Shown: piece after piece, positions 5,671 to 13,407 of the stretch
Layout: each line of letters begins with the position of its first letter
Numbering within the stretch: the stretch's first letter is position 1
From: Clostridiales bacterium UBA4706
Lineage (GTDB): Bacteria > Bacillota > Clostridia > Oscillospirales > Oscillospiraceae
Length of the DNA: 32,601 nucleotides
Assembly (NCBI GenBank): GCA_002404605.1
Contig: DHKA01000001.1
Span: forward strand, 1 to 32,601
Direction of reading: 5' to 3'
Notes under the pieces: model-generated
Databases searched by the model: none
What the model was told of the DNA's origin: nothing
Seen by the model: only the letters and a program-made list of their open reading frames with translations
Program-made: the position numbers and the translations under genes

Positions 5671-7080
5671 ATGGCTTTCTGTACGAACTGTGGTGCAAAG
5701 CTCGCGGACAACGCGAAATTCTGCACCGAATGCGGCGCAAAGGTCGAGCGCGTGCCGGCAGAACCGGCCAGCGCGCCGTCAAGCGGCTCTGCCCCGACGA
5801 ACGACTATACATATTCTGCCCCGGCGAACGATTATACGTACACCCCAACGTCGCAGGGATCCGACGGCTCGTCCGGTTCGTATTCGCCGAACAGCCATAC
5901 GTATGACCCCGCTTCGCAGAGCAGCCCGGCGTCCGGCTCATACTCGCCGGAGACCACACACAATACCTATTCCTACGACCCCGCGGCGGCCAGCCACGGC
6001 GGTACGCAGCCGCCCCGCCCGCCGCGCGACATCCCCGGCGGCAGCCAGCCGCAGAAGAGAAAGTCGTCGTTCCTGCCGTTTCTGCTCATCGCCATCGGCG
6101 TCGCGGCGCTCGTGTTCCTGCTGATCGGCTTTTTGGGGAGTGACAGTGATGCGGACGATCCGACCTATGGCGTGTATGTTGCCTCCTACGGCACCTATGC
6201 GGGAAGCCATGTCGAGATCGAAGATATGTGGCCGGACGGCTTTTCCATTGAGCTGCTCTCCAAAAACAAGTGCCGTGTAGTAGTTGACGGCGAGACCGAG
6301 ACCTGCCGGTACGAGCTGGAAAGCGACGGCGAGATCGAGATCGATCTCCAGGGCGATGACGACCTGGAGGGCCGGCTTGCGGATAACCGCCTTACGCTCG
6401 AAGACGTTATGGATTCCGGTGTAAATCTGGTGTTCTATAAGGAGGGTACCGCTGCTCCGGCGGTCGAAGTGCCTGCTGTGACGGAGGCTCCGGCGATCGA
6501 TACACCGGTCTCTACCGCAGCGCCGGTCGATTCTCCCTATGCCTGGTGGAACGGCGATTGGTATGGTTGGTGGGTCATCTGGGAAGGCGGCGGTGACTAT
6601 GCGGATCTGGAAGACCGTTATTTTGACGCTTGCGCAACGATCTCTGTGAGCGGCGACGCAGGACTTATCGATCTCTGGGATGAGGACTGCGCGGAAGGCG
6701 AAAACATCGGCTATATCGATGTGACTTTTGAGCCGGGTACGACGGACAAGGGCCGCATGGTCTCGGAAAGCGGAAATTTCTACGAGGATGAGATCTCGGC
6801 GAGAGACTGGGTCGTGGATCCCGGCGACTCGGTCGTCAGCCGGTTTGATTCCATGATCATGATCGACGGCACGTATTATGAGCCGGACAACAGCGGAAAC
6901 TGGATGCGCTATCTGGTGTTTCTCCGTCCGTGGGGCATGAGTTGGGAGGATGTGCGCAGCGATGCCTGCGAGGATATGCCGTATTCGGAAATGATGCCGC
7001 GCCTGTATGATGAGTGGTATGTGCCGCACATGAATGGCGCCATGCCGGAGTATTTCGATCTCAGCGAAGAGACCGCCTGA
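5671..7080 (+). CDS. Zinc-ribbon, single-pass membrane protein with extracytoplasmic domains
   Basis: A 469-residue protein. It opens with a CxxC-x10-CxxC zinc ribbon (Cys4, 7, 18, 21). A low-complexity Ser/Thr/Pro/Tyr region (about 31-128) follows, with imperfect repeats of NDYTY, GSYSP and TYDP. A transmembrane helix comes next (about 134-156, LPFLLIAIGVAALVFLLIGF) after a basic KRK stop. Two outer domains follow: a beta-rich acidic one (about 165-262), then a Thr/Ala/Pro linker, then a Trp-rich domain beginning WWNGDWYGWW (about 290-469). The architecture matches the many clostridial zinc-ribbon membrane proteins whose function is unknown. The start ATG is set by AAGGAGG 9 bases upstream. 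Monocistronic, with its own promoter and terminator. Confidence 0.85.
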   Translation: MAFCTNCGAKLADNAKFCTECGAKVERVPAEPASAPSSGSAPTNDYTYSAPANDYTYTPTSQGSDGSSGSYSPNSHTYDPASQSSPASGSYSPETTHNTYSYDPAAASHGGTQPPRPPRDIPGGSQPQKRKSSFLPFLLIAIGVAALVFLLIGFLGSDSDADDPTYGVYVASYGTYAGSHVEIEDMWPDGFSIELLSKNKCRVVVDGETETCRYELESDGEIEIDLQGDDDLEGRLADNRLTLEDVMDSGVNLVFYKEGTAAPAVEVPAVTEAPAIDTPVSTAAPVDSPYAWWNGDWYGWWVIWEGGGDYADLEDRYFDACATISVSGDAGLIDLWDEDCAEGENIGYIDVTFEPGTTDKGRMVSESGNFYEDEISARDWVVDPGDSVVSRFDSMIMIDGTYYEPDNSGNWMRYLVFLRPWGMSWEDVRSDACEDMPYSEMMPRLYDEWYVPHMNGAMPEYFDLSEETA

Positions 7081-7096
7081 TAGAACAGAATATCCC

Positions 7097-7133
7097 AGAC
7101 GGAACGGAGGATACCTCTGCTCCGTCTTTTTTT
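7097..7133 (+). terminator. Terminator of the zinc-ribbon protein gene
   Basis: The outer stem AGACGGA (7097-7103) / TCCGTCT (7121-7127), with an inner GAGG/CCTC pairing, is followed by a run of Ts. Confidence 0.82.
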
Positions 7134-7165
7134 ACCGGTTGCTATTCGCCGCCGGACGGAGTAAA

Positions 7166-8290
7166 ATGCCAGATATGGAAACAACGGAGAAAAAGAAAAT
7201 AACGTTCCGGTCGTTCTGGCGGCTGTGTCCGGCGAGGCATACGGTGCTGCTTGTCTCGCTCGCGTGGCTTGCGGCGTACTTCCTGTTGCGAGGAAACCGG
7301 GCAGTGATGAACTCCCTTTGCAAAACGCTCGTGCGTCCATGGCACGCCTTTGCGGGAAAGCTCTTTTCCACCGTGCCGTTTTCGGTGACGGAGTGGGTCA
7401 TCCTCTTCCTTGTGGCGCTCGGCGTTGCGCTGCTCGTCCTTCTGATCGTGCGGCTCATCCGGCGGCGGTGGGCGAAAGCCTACCGCACGGGGATGACGAT
7501 CCTTTCCGTTTCGGCGGCAATGTTCGCGCTCTTCTGTCTCTGGTGGGGCGTGCTCTATTATTCCGACAGCTTCACCGAACAGGCGGGGCTGGAACGGCGC
7601 GATATCTCCGTGCAGGAGCTGGAGACCGTTACGCGGTATTTTGCTGCGGAAGCAAACGCGGCGGGCGAGCACGTGGAGCGCGGTGAAGACGGCGTGTTCG
7701 CCGTTGATAAAGAAACGATTTTCCGCCGCTCCCCGGATATCTACGAAGGCGCGGAGCAGAGCTTCCCGTGCCTTGCTGCCTCGGCGGTACGGGCAAAGCC
7801 CATGCTGCTCTCGCGGCTTTTGAGCTATATCCGCTATACCGGCTTCTTCTTCCCCTATACGGCGGAGGCCAATCTCAACGCCGATTCACCAGCATGTCTG
7901 CTGCCGTCCACGATCGCGCATGAGCTGGCGCATCTGCGCGGCGTTGCGCGCGAGGACGAGGCAAACTTCTGCGCCGTTGTCGCATGCATGGAAAGCGGCG
8001 ACGAGGATTACCGCTATTCCGGCGCATTGCTCGCCTACATCTATCTCGGAAACGCGCTCTACAGCGCCAACTACGACGCCTGGCGGGAGGTGTACTCCAC
8101 GCTCAGTGAGAGCGTGCGCGCCGATCTGCGCGCGAACAACGACTACTGGGCGCAGTTTGAAACGCCTGCGGCGGAAGTATCCGAAAAGGTGTACGAATCG
8201 TTTCTGCAAACCTACGGCGACGACCGCGGCATGCAAAGCTACGGCGCGTGCGTCGATCTCCTGACGGTATACTACTTAGACACAGAATGA
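7166..8290 (+). CDS. DUF3810-type membrane protein with HExxH zinc-protease motif
   Basis: A 374-residue protein. It has three N-terminal hydrophobic segments (about residues 20-38, 72-95 and 107-127 by inspection) and a C-terminal soluble domain. That domain carries STIAHELAHLRGVAREDEANF: HELAH (residues 252-256) is an HExxH zinc-binding motif, and downstream acidic residues (REDEA) could supply the third ligand. This combination is characteristic of the DUF3810 family, putative membrane metallopeptidases of unknown substrate. The ATG at 7166 has a short GGAG only 4 bases upstream; the ATG at 7175 is an alternative. A TTGCTA-17-TAAAAT promoter-like pair (about 7139-7167) would give a leaderless message from 7175, but this is speculative. 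Confidence 0.85.
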   Translation: MPDMETTEKKKITFRSFWRLCPARHTVLLVSLAWLAAYFLLRGNRAVMNSLCKTLVRPWHAFAGKLFSTVPFSVTEWVILFLVALGVALLVLLIVRLIRRRWAKAYRTGMTILSVSAAMFALFCLWWGVLYYSDSFTEQAGLERRDISVQELETVTRYFAAEANAAGEHVERGEDGVFAVDKETIFRRSPDIYEGAEQSFPCLAASAVRAKPMLLSRLLSYIRYTGFFFPYTAEANLNADSPACLLPSTIAHELAHLRGVAREDEANFCAVVACMESGDEDYRYSGALLAYIYLGNALYSANYDAWREVYSTLSESVRADLRANNDYWAQFETPAAEVSEKVYESFLQTYGDDRGMQSYGACVDLLTVYYLDTE

Positions 8291-8366
8291 GAGACTCCCT
8301 TGTGCAAAGAGAAGCTGTCAGCGAAGCGGACTGAGGGATTGTAAACTACGAAACTTTGGAACTTGT

Positions 8367-8406
8367 AGAAAAAGACTTCTCCCCAATGTGGGAGAAGTCT
8401 TTTTAG
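8367..8406. terminator. Bidirectional terminator between DUF3810 and DUF4190-like genes
   Basis: A 15-bp perfect stem (8369-8383 with 8390-8404, arms AAAAAGACTTCTCCC and its complement) has A-run and T-run on opposite sides, so it serves both convergent genes. Confidence 0.92.
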
Positions 8407-8421
8407 AGTCGCTTTATCAGA

Positions 8422-8712
8422 TTAGGAAACGGAGCCTATCATAGATGCCATCGAGCCTACAAGAGCCAGCGCGCTTACGGCAATGATAACAGCTATGCCA
8501 GATCCGATCAGCCCGATCAGACTGCAGACGAAGCCGCCTGTACGAATTCCTTCCGTGTTGCCAGCTTTTTTTGCCTGACCAGCCAATACGAGACCGATTA
8601 TGCCGAGTATAATGCCAACGAGCGCTCCAACACCAAAAAACCAACAGACGATTGCACAAATTCCCAAAACAAGCGAGGCTACGGCTTTGCCGTGCATGAC
8701 AGATGTTTCCAT
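8422..8712 (-). CDS. Small DUF4190-like membrane protein
   Basis: A 96-residue hydrophobic protein. After a short polar start, GKAVASLVLGICAIVCWFFGVGALVGIILGIIGLVLAGQAKK contains two membrane segments separated by a glycine-rich turn. The linker GNTEGIRTGGFVCSLIGLIGSGIAVII leads to a third. The ASLVLGI...ILGIIGLVLA...AKK pattern with Gly-rich repeats is typical of DUF4190 proteins, found in many Firmicutes and Actinobacteria and of unknown function. It has its own promoter, a GGAGAG ribosome binding site and a shared bidirectional terminator. No partner gene is evident. Confidence 0.8.
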   Translation of the reverse strand: METSVMHGKAVASLVLGICAIVCWFFGVGALVGIILGIIGLVLAGQAKKAGNTEGIRTGGFVCSLIGLIGSGIAVIIAVSALALVGSMASMIGSVS

Positions 8713-8750
8713 TGCGATTCTCTCCTTTATTTGTGTTGTGTTGTGTTTAC

Positions 8751-8780
8751 ATTATACAGTCGAGAATGGCAAAAAAACAA
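8751..8780 (-). promoter_or_regulatory. Predicted promoter of the DUF4190-like gene
   Basis: On the minus strand: TTGTTT (8780-8775), an 18-base spacer and a perfect TATAAT (8756-8751), about 40 bases before the start codon. Confidence 0.65.
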
Positions 8781-8787
8781 CCGTGCA

Positions 8788-8807
8788 ATATATATATATA
8801 TATATAT
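8788..8807. repeat. (AT)10 dinucleotide tract
   Basis: Twenty bases of uninterrupted alternating A and T, unusual in this GC-rich sequence. It lies between the DUF4190-like promoter and the end of the acetyltransferase gene. It may be slippage-prone or lie in a relaxed, cruciform-prone site; no function is evident. Confidence 0.9.
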
Positions 8808-8882
8808 CACTTCTTGTGCAAGATGATGAAAGCGCCTCTCTTATATGGATGGAATACCTTACAAAGAGAAACCAAAATCATT

Positions 8883-9521
8883 TTATTCCAGCGCCAGACC
8901 CCAGTAGATCGGCTCTGCGCCGTTGAGTCCCATGAGAAACGGCTCGTCGCCCGCACGCGCGGGGAGCGCTTCGCACACGCGGCCGCCGTCCACGGCGTAG
9001 ATGTCGCCGTGTTCGCCGCAGAAAAATTCACCGGTAACGGAGAAGAGCTTGAGTATCCCGTTGCTGTACTTCGCGTGGGGGATACCGTCGAGCCACGCCT
9101 CGCGGCGCGCGTTGAACTCCTCCGCCGTGATCTTCCGGCGCGCAGCCGGAAGCGGCGCGTTTGAGCGGTAGGATACTGTTTTCGCGCGCATCGTGAGCGC
9201 ATACCAGCACCGGAGCGTCGCGCTCGCCGGGCAGAGATACGCCGGTTCTCCTCCGGAGGCGGCAAGCACCACCGCGCGTCCGTAGCCCCTGCCGCGGTAC
9301 TCCGGCTTTGTCGCCACGGCGAAGATGTACCGGACAGCGCCGAACGGCACGGCATATGCCGCAGCGACGACGGTGCCGTCTTCTTCGATCACGCTCGCCA
9401 TACCGGGCTGGTAGACATTCTGAAAGAACGTGTCAATATACTCGTCCGTATCGCCGAACACCTCGCGCCAGAGCGCCTTGAGCGCTTTCTCGTCCTCTTC
9501 GCGGGACGGACGCGGCGTCAT
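8883..9521 (-). CDS. GNAT family N-acetyltransferase
   Basis: A 212-residue protein with an N-terminal GNAT fold. DEKALKALWREVFGDTDEYIDTFF is the usual helix pair, AAAYAVPFG...YIFAVATKPEYRGRGYGRAV is the central strand with the acetyl-CoA pyrophosphate-binding loop RGRGYG, and a longer, Gly-rich C-terminal part follows. The substrate is not predictable. It overlaps the upstream DUF2156 gene by 4 bases (ATGA), so the two are translationally coupled and belong to one operon with the uracil-DNA glycosylase. GNAT and DUF2156 proteins share related acyltransferase folds and often pair in Clostridia. Confidence 0.88.
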   Translation of the reverse strand: MTPRPSREEDEKALKALWREVFGDTDEYIDTFFQNVYQPGMASVIEEDGTVVAAAYAVPFGAVRYIFAVATKPEYRGRGYGRAVVLAASGGEPAYLCPASATLRCWYALTMRAKTVSYRSNAPLPAARRKITAEEFNARREAWLDGIPHAKYSNGILKLFSVTGEFFCGEHGDIYAVDGGRVCEALPARAGDEPFLMGLNGAEPIYWGLALE

Positions 9522-10414
9522 GCTTCGTCCTCCTGCCAGAGAGCGGTGAATTTATCGATCATAAACATCGGATACCACTCCTCTTTCGCTTTTCGCAGAC
9601 CGGGGATACCCATATCCTCCTCGCGGTTGAGATACAGGATCTCCGGATGATCCTTTTGCAGATGGCGGGCAAACTCCCGCGCGATCATCGGGTACGCGCC
9701 GGGAAGATCGTCGAGTGCCTTTTCAAAATGCACGTCGATCGTGTCATTGCCGAGTTTTTCTCCGGCGGTGAACGCCGCTGGTTTGCCGTCGGCATAAAGA
9801 ATTCCGCCGGCCATGCCGAGATCGTCCCAGTATTGGAACATCCGCTCGATGGCCTCGTTTTCCTCCGCGTTGCCGCCGTTCTTTTCGGCGTCCCAGCTTT
9901 GGAGAAGACTGCGGCAGTCGTCAAATCCGGCGGGGGAGAGCGCTTCGTAGTGCCAGTCGTGCGAGGTTTCAAAGCGGTTGCAGAAATTGCGCTTGCCGTG
10001 GAGCTTCTTCCCGGCGAGCGCGGCGAACGATTCAACGGAATAGATATAATCCGCGTCGTCCCGGTCCTCGGAAAAGTGAAACCGTCCCGGAAGCGCGGCT
10101 TCGAGCGCCGCGCGCTGCGGCGCGGTCACGCCTTCCAGATAGAGCGGTCGCCCATGCTCCGCGGCACGGGCGCGAAGCGCGTCAATGGCGGGGACGAGAT
10201 CGCCCCGGCCGGAGGGGTAGGCGTAGAAAACGCCCTTGGGACAAAGGTATTCAATACCCAGCCGTTCGCCGAGAACAGCGACATTTCTCCGGCAGAGAAT
10301 ATCCCAGAGAAATACGTTTCCGAAGCTGTCCGAGGAGCTTTTGGAATTCTCCCAGGCGAGAGCATTTTCAAAAAAAGGTTTGTGCTGCAGCCCGATGGAC
10401 TGAAAGTCGCTCAT
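9518..10414 (-). CDS. DUF2156 (phosphatidylglycerol lysyltransferase C-terminal-like) protein
   Basis: A 298-residue soluble protein of the DUF2156/LPG_synthase_C family. The features that decide it are the N-terminal SSDSFGNVFLWDI region, the KKLHGKRNFCNRF motif in the middle, and the C-terminal GEKLGNDTIDVHFEKALDDLPGAYPMIAREFARHL followed by LNREEDMGIPGLRKAKEEWYP, which is strongly conserved in this family. Related domains form the catalytic part of MprF, which moves lysine from tRNA to phosphatidylglycerol, but the membrane flippase is absent here, so the acceptor is unknown. It lies 30 bases after the UDG stop and overlaps the GNAT start by 4 bases. Confidence 0.87.
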   Translation of the reverse strand: MSDFQSIGLQHKPFFENALAWENSKSSSDSFGNVFLWDILCRRNVAVLGERLGIEYLCPKGVFYAYPSGRGDLVPAIDALRARAAEHGRPLYLEGVTAPQRAALEAALPGRFHFSEDRDDADYIYSVESFAALAGKKLHGKRNFCNRFETSHDWHYEALSPAGFDDCRSLLQSWDAEKNGGNAEENEAIERMFQYWDDLGMAGGILYADGKPAAFTAGEKLGNDTIDVHFEKALDDLPGAYPMIAREFARHLQKDHPEILYLNREEDMGIPGLRKAKEEWYPMFMIDKFTALWQEDEA

Positions 10415-10444
10415 AAGAAAATGGCCTTTCCGTTTGGTAGTTTG

Positions 10445-11014
10445 TTATTTATAGAGCCGCTCGCAGACGCGCTTTGCCTCGCTGCGCAGGGATCTCAGGT
10501 CAGCGAACGTCTCCGGGCGCTTGGTGATGTCGCGCAGCAGCGCGGACGGATGATAGATCGCCATGGCACGGGCGCTTTCAATGTCGAACCACTGCCCGTG
10601 CTCGCGGGTGATGCGGAAATCCGGCTTAATGACCGCCATGGCAGCGATGCGCCCAAGACAGACGATGAGCTTCGGGCGGATCAGATCGCGCTGCGCGTCC
10701 AGCCAGTGACGGCACGCAGCCTGCTCCTCGTTGAGCGGGTCGCGGTTGTGCGGCGGACGGCATTTGACGACGTTCGCAATGTATACGCGCGAACGGTCGA
10801 GATCGATCATTTCAAGCATATCGTCGAGCAGCTTCCCGGCGGGACCGACAAACGGCTCGCCCTTCAGATCCTCCTGCTCGCCCGGTCCCTCGCCGATGAA
10901 CATCAGCTCGCTCTCGGGATCGCCGACGCCGAAAACGACGTTGTGCCGCCCCTGTGAAAGCGGGCAGTCCCGGCAGGATAGACATTCTCTTTGCAGTTTG
11001 TCCATCGCTTCCAT
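10445..11014 (-). CDS. Uracil-DNA glycosylase, family 4 (Fe-S type)
   Basis: A 189-residue glycosylase that removes uracil from DNA after cytosine deamination. Family 4 signs: N-terminal CLSCRDC (Cys14 and Cys17 the likely iron-sulfur ligands), the catalytic GEGPGEQED motif, FVGPAGKLLD, NVVKCRPPHNRDP with the third cysteine, CRHWL with the fourth, and the C-terminal IYHPSALLR (HPS motif). The 4Fe-4S cluster is structural in this family. The ATG at 11014 is preferred (GGAG 10 bases upstream); 11020 and the GTG at 11023 are in-frame alternatives. First gene of the leftward operon with the DUF2156 and GNAT genes. Confidence 0.93.
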   Translation of the reverse strand: MEAMDKLQRECLSCRDCPLSQGRHNVVFGVGDPESELMFIGEGPGEQEDLKGEPFVGPAGKLLDDMLEMIDLDRSRVYIANVVKCRPPHNRDPLNEEQAACRHWLDAQRDLIRPKLIVCLGRIAAMAVIKPDFRITREHGQWFDIESARAMAIYHPSALLRDITKRPETFADLRSLRSEAKRVCERLYK

Positions 11015-11038
11015 GATCATCACACTCCATACGCGGAC

Positions 11039-11067
11039 ATAGTATCATGCTTCGCCGGAAAAGGCAA
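11039..11067 (-). promoter_or_regulatory. Predicted promoter of the UDG-DUF2156-GNAT operon
   Basis: On the minus strand: TTGCCT (11067-11062), a 17-base spacer and TACTAT (11044-11039). The start of transcription would fall about 20 bases before the UDG start codon. Confidence 0.6.
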
Positions 11068-11079
11068 CGCCCAAACGTA

Positions 11080-11108
11080 AAGAGAGACGCCGCAAGGCGT
11101 CTCCCTTT
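11080..11108 (-). terminator. Probable terminator of pyrR-uracil permease operon
   Basis: A GAGACGCC/GGCGTCTC stem extended by AG/CT pairs (11081-11091 with 11096-11106), loop GCAA, lies 34 bases after the permease stop. The T-tract on the minus strand is short (CTTTACG), so termination is likely but not strong. Confidence 0.65.
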
Positions 11109-11141
11109 GGGGATGCGGTTATATTAAGAGAGGCGGAAACA

Positions 11142-12479
11142 TCACACTTTGAAGTCCACAGAGGTGGAACCCTTGTCTTCCTGCACGAACTCGTAGTCCT
11201 TGCCGGGCAGGATGGCGTTGAGCGCGATACCGACGATGGAGGCGACCGCGAGACCGGAGAAGCTCACGATGCCGATCTGGATGGGGGCGGTGTAGGTGAT
11301 GCCGATCGCAAGGACAAGGATGAGCGCGGCGATAATGATGTTGCGGGTGTTGGAGAAGTCCACGTTGTTTTCCACGACGTTGCGCACGCCGACGGCGGAG
11401 ATCATGCCGTAGAGGACGAGGGACACGCCGCCGATCGTGGCGGTGGGCATTGCGGAGACGAGAGCGGAGAACTTCGGGCAGAAGGACACGACGATCGCAA
11501 ACACCGCAGCGATGCGGATGACGGCGGGGTCATATACGCGGGTCAGAGCGAGAACGCCGGTGTTTTCACCGTAGGTGGTGTTGGCGGGAGCGCCGAAGAG
11601 GGCGGCGAGCGTCGTGGCGAGACCGTCGCCGAGGAGCGTGCGGTTGAAGCCGGGATCGACCATGTAGTTCTTGCCGACGGTGGAGGAGATGGCGCAGACA
11701 TCGCCGATGTGCTCGACCATCGTGGCGAGAGAGAGCGGGACGATCGTGAAGATGGCGCTCACGAGAAGGCCGCTGTTGAAGTCGGCAGCAGAGAACAGAG
11801 AGAACACAGTGCGCTCACCGTGGATGGGAAGACCGATCCAGGCGGCCTCGCTGACGGTCTCGACAACATGGGCGCGGGCGGCGGGGTCAACGATTAGGGC
11901 GAAGATGTAGGAGCCGAGGACGCCGAGCAGGATGGGAATGATCTTGGTCATGCCCTTGCCCCACATGTTGAAGCCGATAACGATCGCAATGGCGACGACG
12001 GCCACGAGCCAGTTAGCAGAGCAGTTGGTGATCGCGGAGGAGGAGAGCGTCAGACCGATGGCGATGATGATGGGGCCGGTGACGATCGGCGGGAAGAAGC
12101 GCATGACCTTCTTCACGCCGAAGGCTTTGAAGAGCGCGGAGAGGACGACGTACATGAGACCCGCCGCCGCGACGCCGACGCAGGCATAAACGAGAAGCTC
12201 GGGTTCCTTGTTGGGGGCGATGGCCTGGTAGCCGCCGATGAACGCGAACGAGGAGCCGAGGAACGCGGGGACCTTACCCTTGGTGAGCAGATGGAAGAGC
12301 AGCGTGCCGAGACCGGCGAAGAGCAGCGTGGTGGCGACGTCCAGACCGGTGAGCGCCGGGACAAGGACGGTCGCGCCGAACATGGCAAACATGTGCTGCA
12401 GTCCGAGCACCAGCATGCGCGGCGTGCCGAGGGAGCGCGCATCGTAAATGGGTTCGGATCCGATTTGTTTCTTTGTCAT
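11142..12479 (-). CDS. Uracil/xanthine permease (NCS2 family)
   Basis: A 445-residue polytopic membrane protein of the nucleobase/ascorbate transporter (NCS2) family, a proton symporter. The signature GLQHMFAMFGATVLVPALTG near residue 27 and the later GENTGVLALTRVYDP are characteristic of the uracil-type transporters UraA/PyrP. Multiple hydrophobic helices cover the length. It sits 24 bases downstream of pyrR and under the PyrR attenuator, which argues for uracil as substrate (a pyrP/uraA role), since B. subtilis has the same pyrR-pyrP arrangement. RBS: GGAGAG before the ATG. Confidence 0.93.
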   Translation of the reverse strand: MTKKQIGSEPIYDARSLGTPRMLVLGLQHMFAMFGATVLVPALTGLDVATTLLFAGLGTLLFHLLTKGKVPAFLGSSFAFIGGYQAIAPNKEPELLVYACVGVAAAGLMYVVLSALFKAFGVKKVMRFFPPIVTGPIIIAIGLTLSSSAITNCSANWLVAVVAIAIVIGFNMWGKGMTKIIPILLGVLGSYIFALIVDPAARAHVVETVSEAAWIGLPIHGERTVFSLFSAADFNSGLLVSAIFTIVPLSLATMVEHIGDVCAISSTVGKNYMVDPGFNRTLLGDGLATTLAALFGAPANTTYGENTGVLALTRVYDPAVIRIAAVFAIVVSFCPKFSALVSAMPTATIGGVSLVLYGMISAVGVRNVVENNVDFSNTRNIIIAALILVLAIGITYTAPIQIGIVSFSGLAVASIVGIALNAILPGKDYEFVQEDKGSTSVDFKV

Positions 12480-12503
12480 AATCGTTCTCTCCTTTATAAA
12501 TGT

Positions 12504-13043
12504 TTATTCTTTCTCATAAATGGAAACGCCCGTTTCGCCGTCGCACTCGGCGAGGCGCACCGCGACGATCTCGCGCAGGGAAGTGGGGATGTTTTTGCCG
12601 ACGAAATCCGGCTTGATCGGAAACTCGGCGTGGCCGCGGTCGATGAGCGCAAAGAGCTGGATGCGCGCCGGCCGGCCGAGCGCGATGAGCGCGTCGATGG
12701 CTGCGCGGGCGGTGCGGGTCGTAAAAATAACGTCGTCACAGAGCACAACGGTCATCCCCTTCACGTCAAAGGGAATGTGCGTGTCCGAAACGACGGGCGC
12801 ATCGGCAACGAGCGTGAGATCGTCCCGATAAAGCGTGATATCCAGTTTTCCGACCGGGACGCGGACGCCTTCGATCTTTTCAATGTTTTTCGCCAGACGC
12901 TCGGCGAGGGGAATGCCGCGGGTCTTGATGCCGATGAGACAGAGATTTTCGGTGCCGTGATTCTTCTCGACAATCTGGTGAGCAATGCGCACGAGCGTCC
13001 GCTCCACGGCGGCTTCGTCCATGATCTGTGCTTTGAAGGTCAT
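12504..13043 (-). CDS. pyrR: Bifunctional pyrimidine attenuation regulator / uracil phosphoribosyltransferase PyrR
   Basis: PyrR binds pyr mRNA leaders when UMP is high and favours termination; it also has uracil phosphoribosyltransferase activity. The 179-residue protein has the family layout: the EAAVERTLVRIAHQIVE start, LCLIGIKTRGIPLAERL, LDITLYRDDL, and the PRPP-binding loop MTVVLCDDVIFTTRTARAAIDAL (usual form DDVLYTGRT, so here Gly is replaced by Thr), then IQLFALIDRGHAEFPIKPDFVGKNIPTS. It is first in the operon with the uracil permease, downstream of a PyrR-type attenuator, so it should be autoregulated. RBS AAAGGA, 9 bases before the ATG. Confidence 0.96.
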   Translation of the reverse strand: MTFKAQIMDEAAVERTLVRIAHQIVEKNHGTENLCLIGIKTRGIPLAERLAKNIEKIEGVRVPVGKLDITLYRDDLTLVADAPVVSDTHIPFDVKGMTVVLCDDVIFTTRTARAAIDALIALGRPARIQLFALIDRGHAEFPIKPDFVGKNIPTSLREIVAVRLAECDGETGVSIYEKE

Positions 13044-13192
13044 CGTTCCACATCCTTTCCGTCATTTGGGCAACAAAAAAACCTTGACCGGCAATTCCGG
13101 ACAAGGCGCAGCGACACGGCATAAAGATACCGTGATCCCATCTTACGACACCTTGCCGGCAGCTCTGTACCGACTTAAAGAGGTCTTTTCTG
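13044..13192 (-). promoter_or_regulatory. PyrR-responsive attenuator leader of pyrR-permease operon
   Basis: All three parts of a pyr attenuator are visible on the minus strand. The terminator stem is CCTTGTCCGG / CCGGTCAAGG, then seven Ts (13106-13075). A copy of its 3' arm, CCGGCAAGG, lies upstream (13159-13151) and can pair with the terminator's 5' arm, acting as antiterminator. Immediately before it, the loop segment TACAGAGCTGCC (13170-13159) partly matches the PyrR-binding consensus (CNGNGAGGY, two mismatches), closed by CGG/CCG stem pairs. PyrR binding to that stem-loop would sequester the antiterminator strand. A middle hairpin CACGG...CCGTG spaces the arms. Confidence 0.8.
13075..13106 (-). 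terminator. Attenuator terminator of the pyrR leader
   Basis: The 10-bp stem (13097-13106 with 13082-13091) has one T-A and otherwise mostly G-C pairs, a 5-base loop, and TTTTTTT on the minus strand, 32 bases before the pyrR ATG. Confidence 0.92.
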
Positions 13193-13198
13193 GCGTGT

Positions 13199-13227
13199 AT
13201 ACTATCATGCCCCGCCGCATCTGTCAA
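13199..13227 (-). promoter_or_regulatory. Predicted promoter of pyrR operon
   Basis: On the minus strand: a perfect TTGACA (13227-13222), a 17-base spacer and TAGTAT (13204-13199). Transcription would start near 13192, just upstream of the PyrR-binding stem-loop. Confidence 0.82.
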
Positions 13228-13312
13228 CGGGAAAATACACAAATTACCGGATCGATGCGACAATAATTTCTATGCGGCCCCCCTCCCGGACGAGAGAAGG
13301 CTAATTAGAGGG

Positions 13313-13342
13313 TTGCATTATCCGCTGAATGTATGATAAAAT
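13313..13342 (+). promoter_or_regulatory. Predicted promoter of the SDR-SnoaL operon
   Basis: TTGCAT (13313-13318), an 18-base spacer and TAAAAT (13337-13342). The region repeats the motif GTATGATAA twice (near 13331 and 13350), which may offer a second -10 or a regulator site. Confidence 0.55.
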
Positions 13343-13407
13343 ACTTGGCGTATGATAATATACACAAGAAAACTTTTTTAACCCCGAAGAAAGGACAGGG
13401 ATAACTT

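Noticed and set aside
8788..8807. The (AT)10 tract as a promoter or phase-variable site
   Set aside because: No -35 partner or reading frame depends on it; kept only as a repeat.
9647..10957. A 436-codon plus-strand frame opposite DUF2156 and UDG genes
   Set aside because: Antisense to two genes with conserved family motifs; no start signal.
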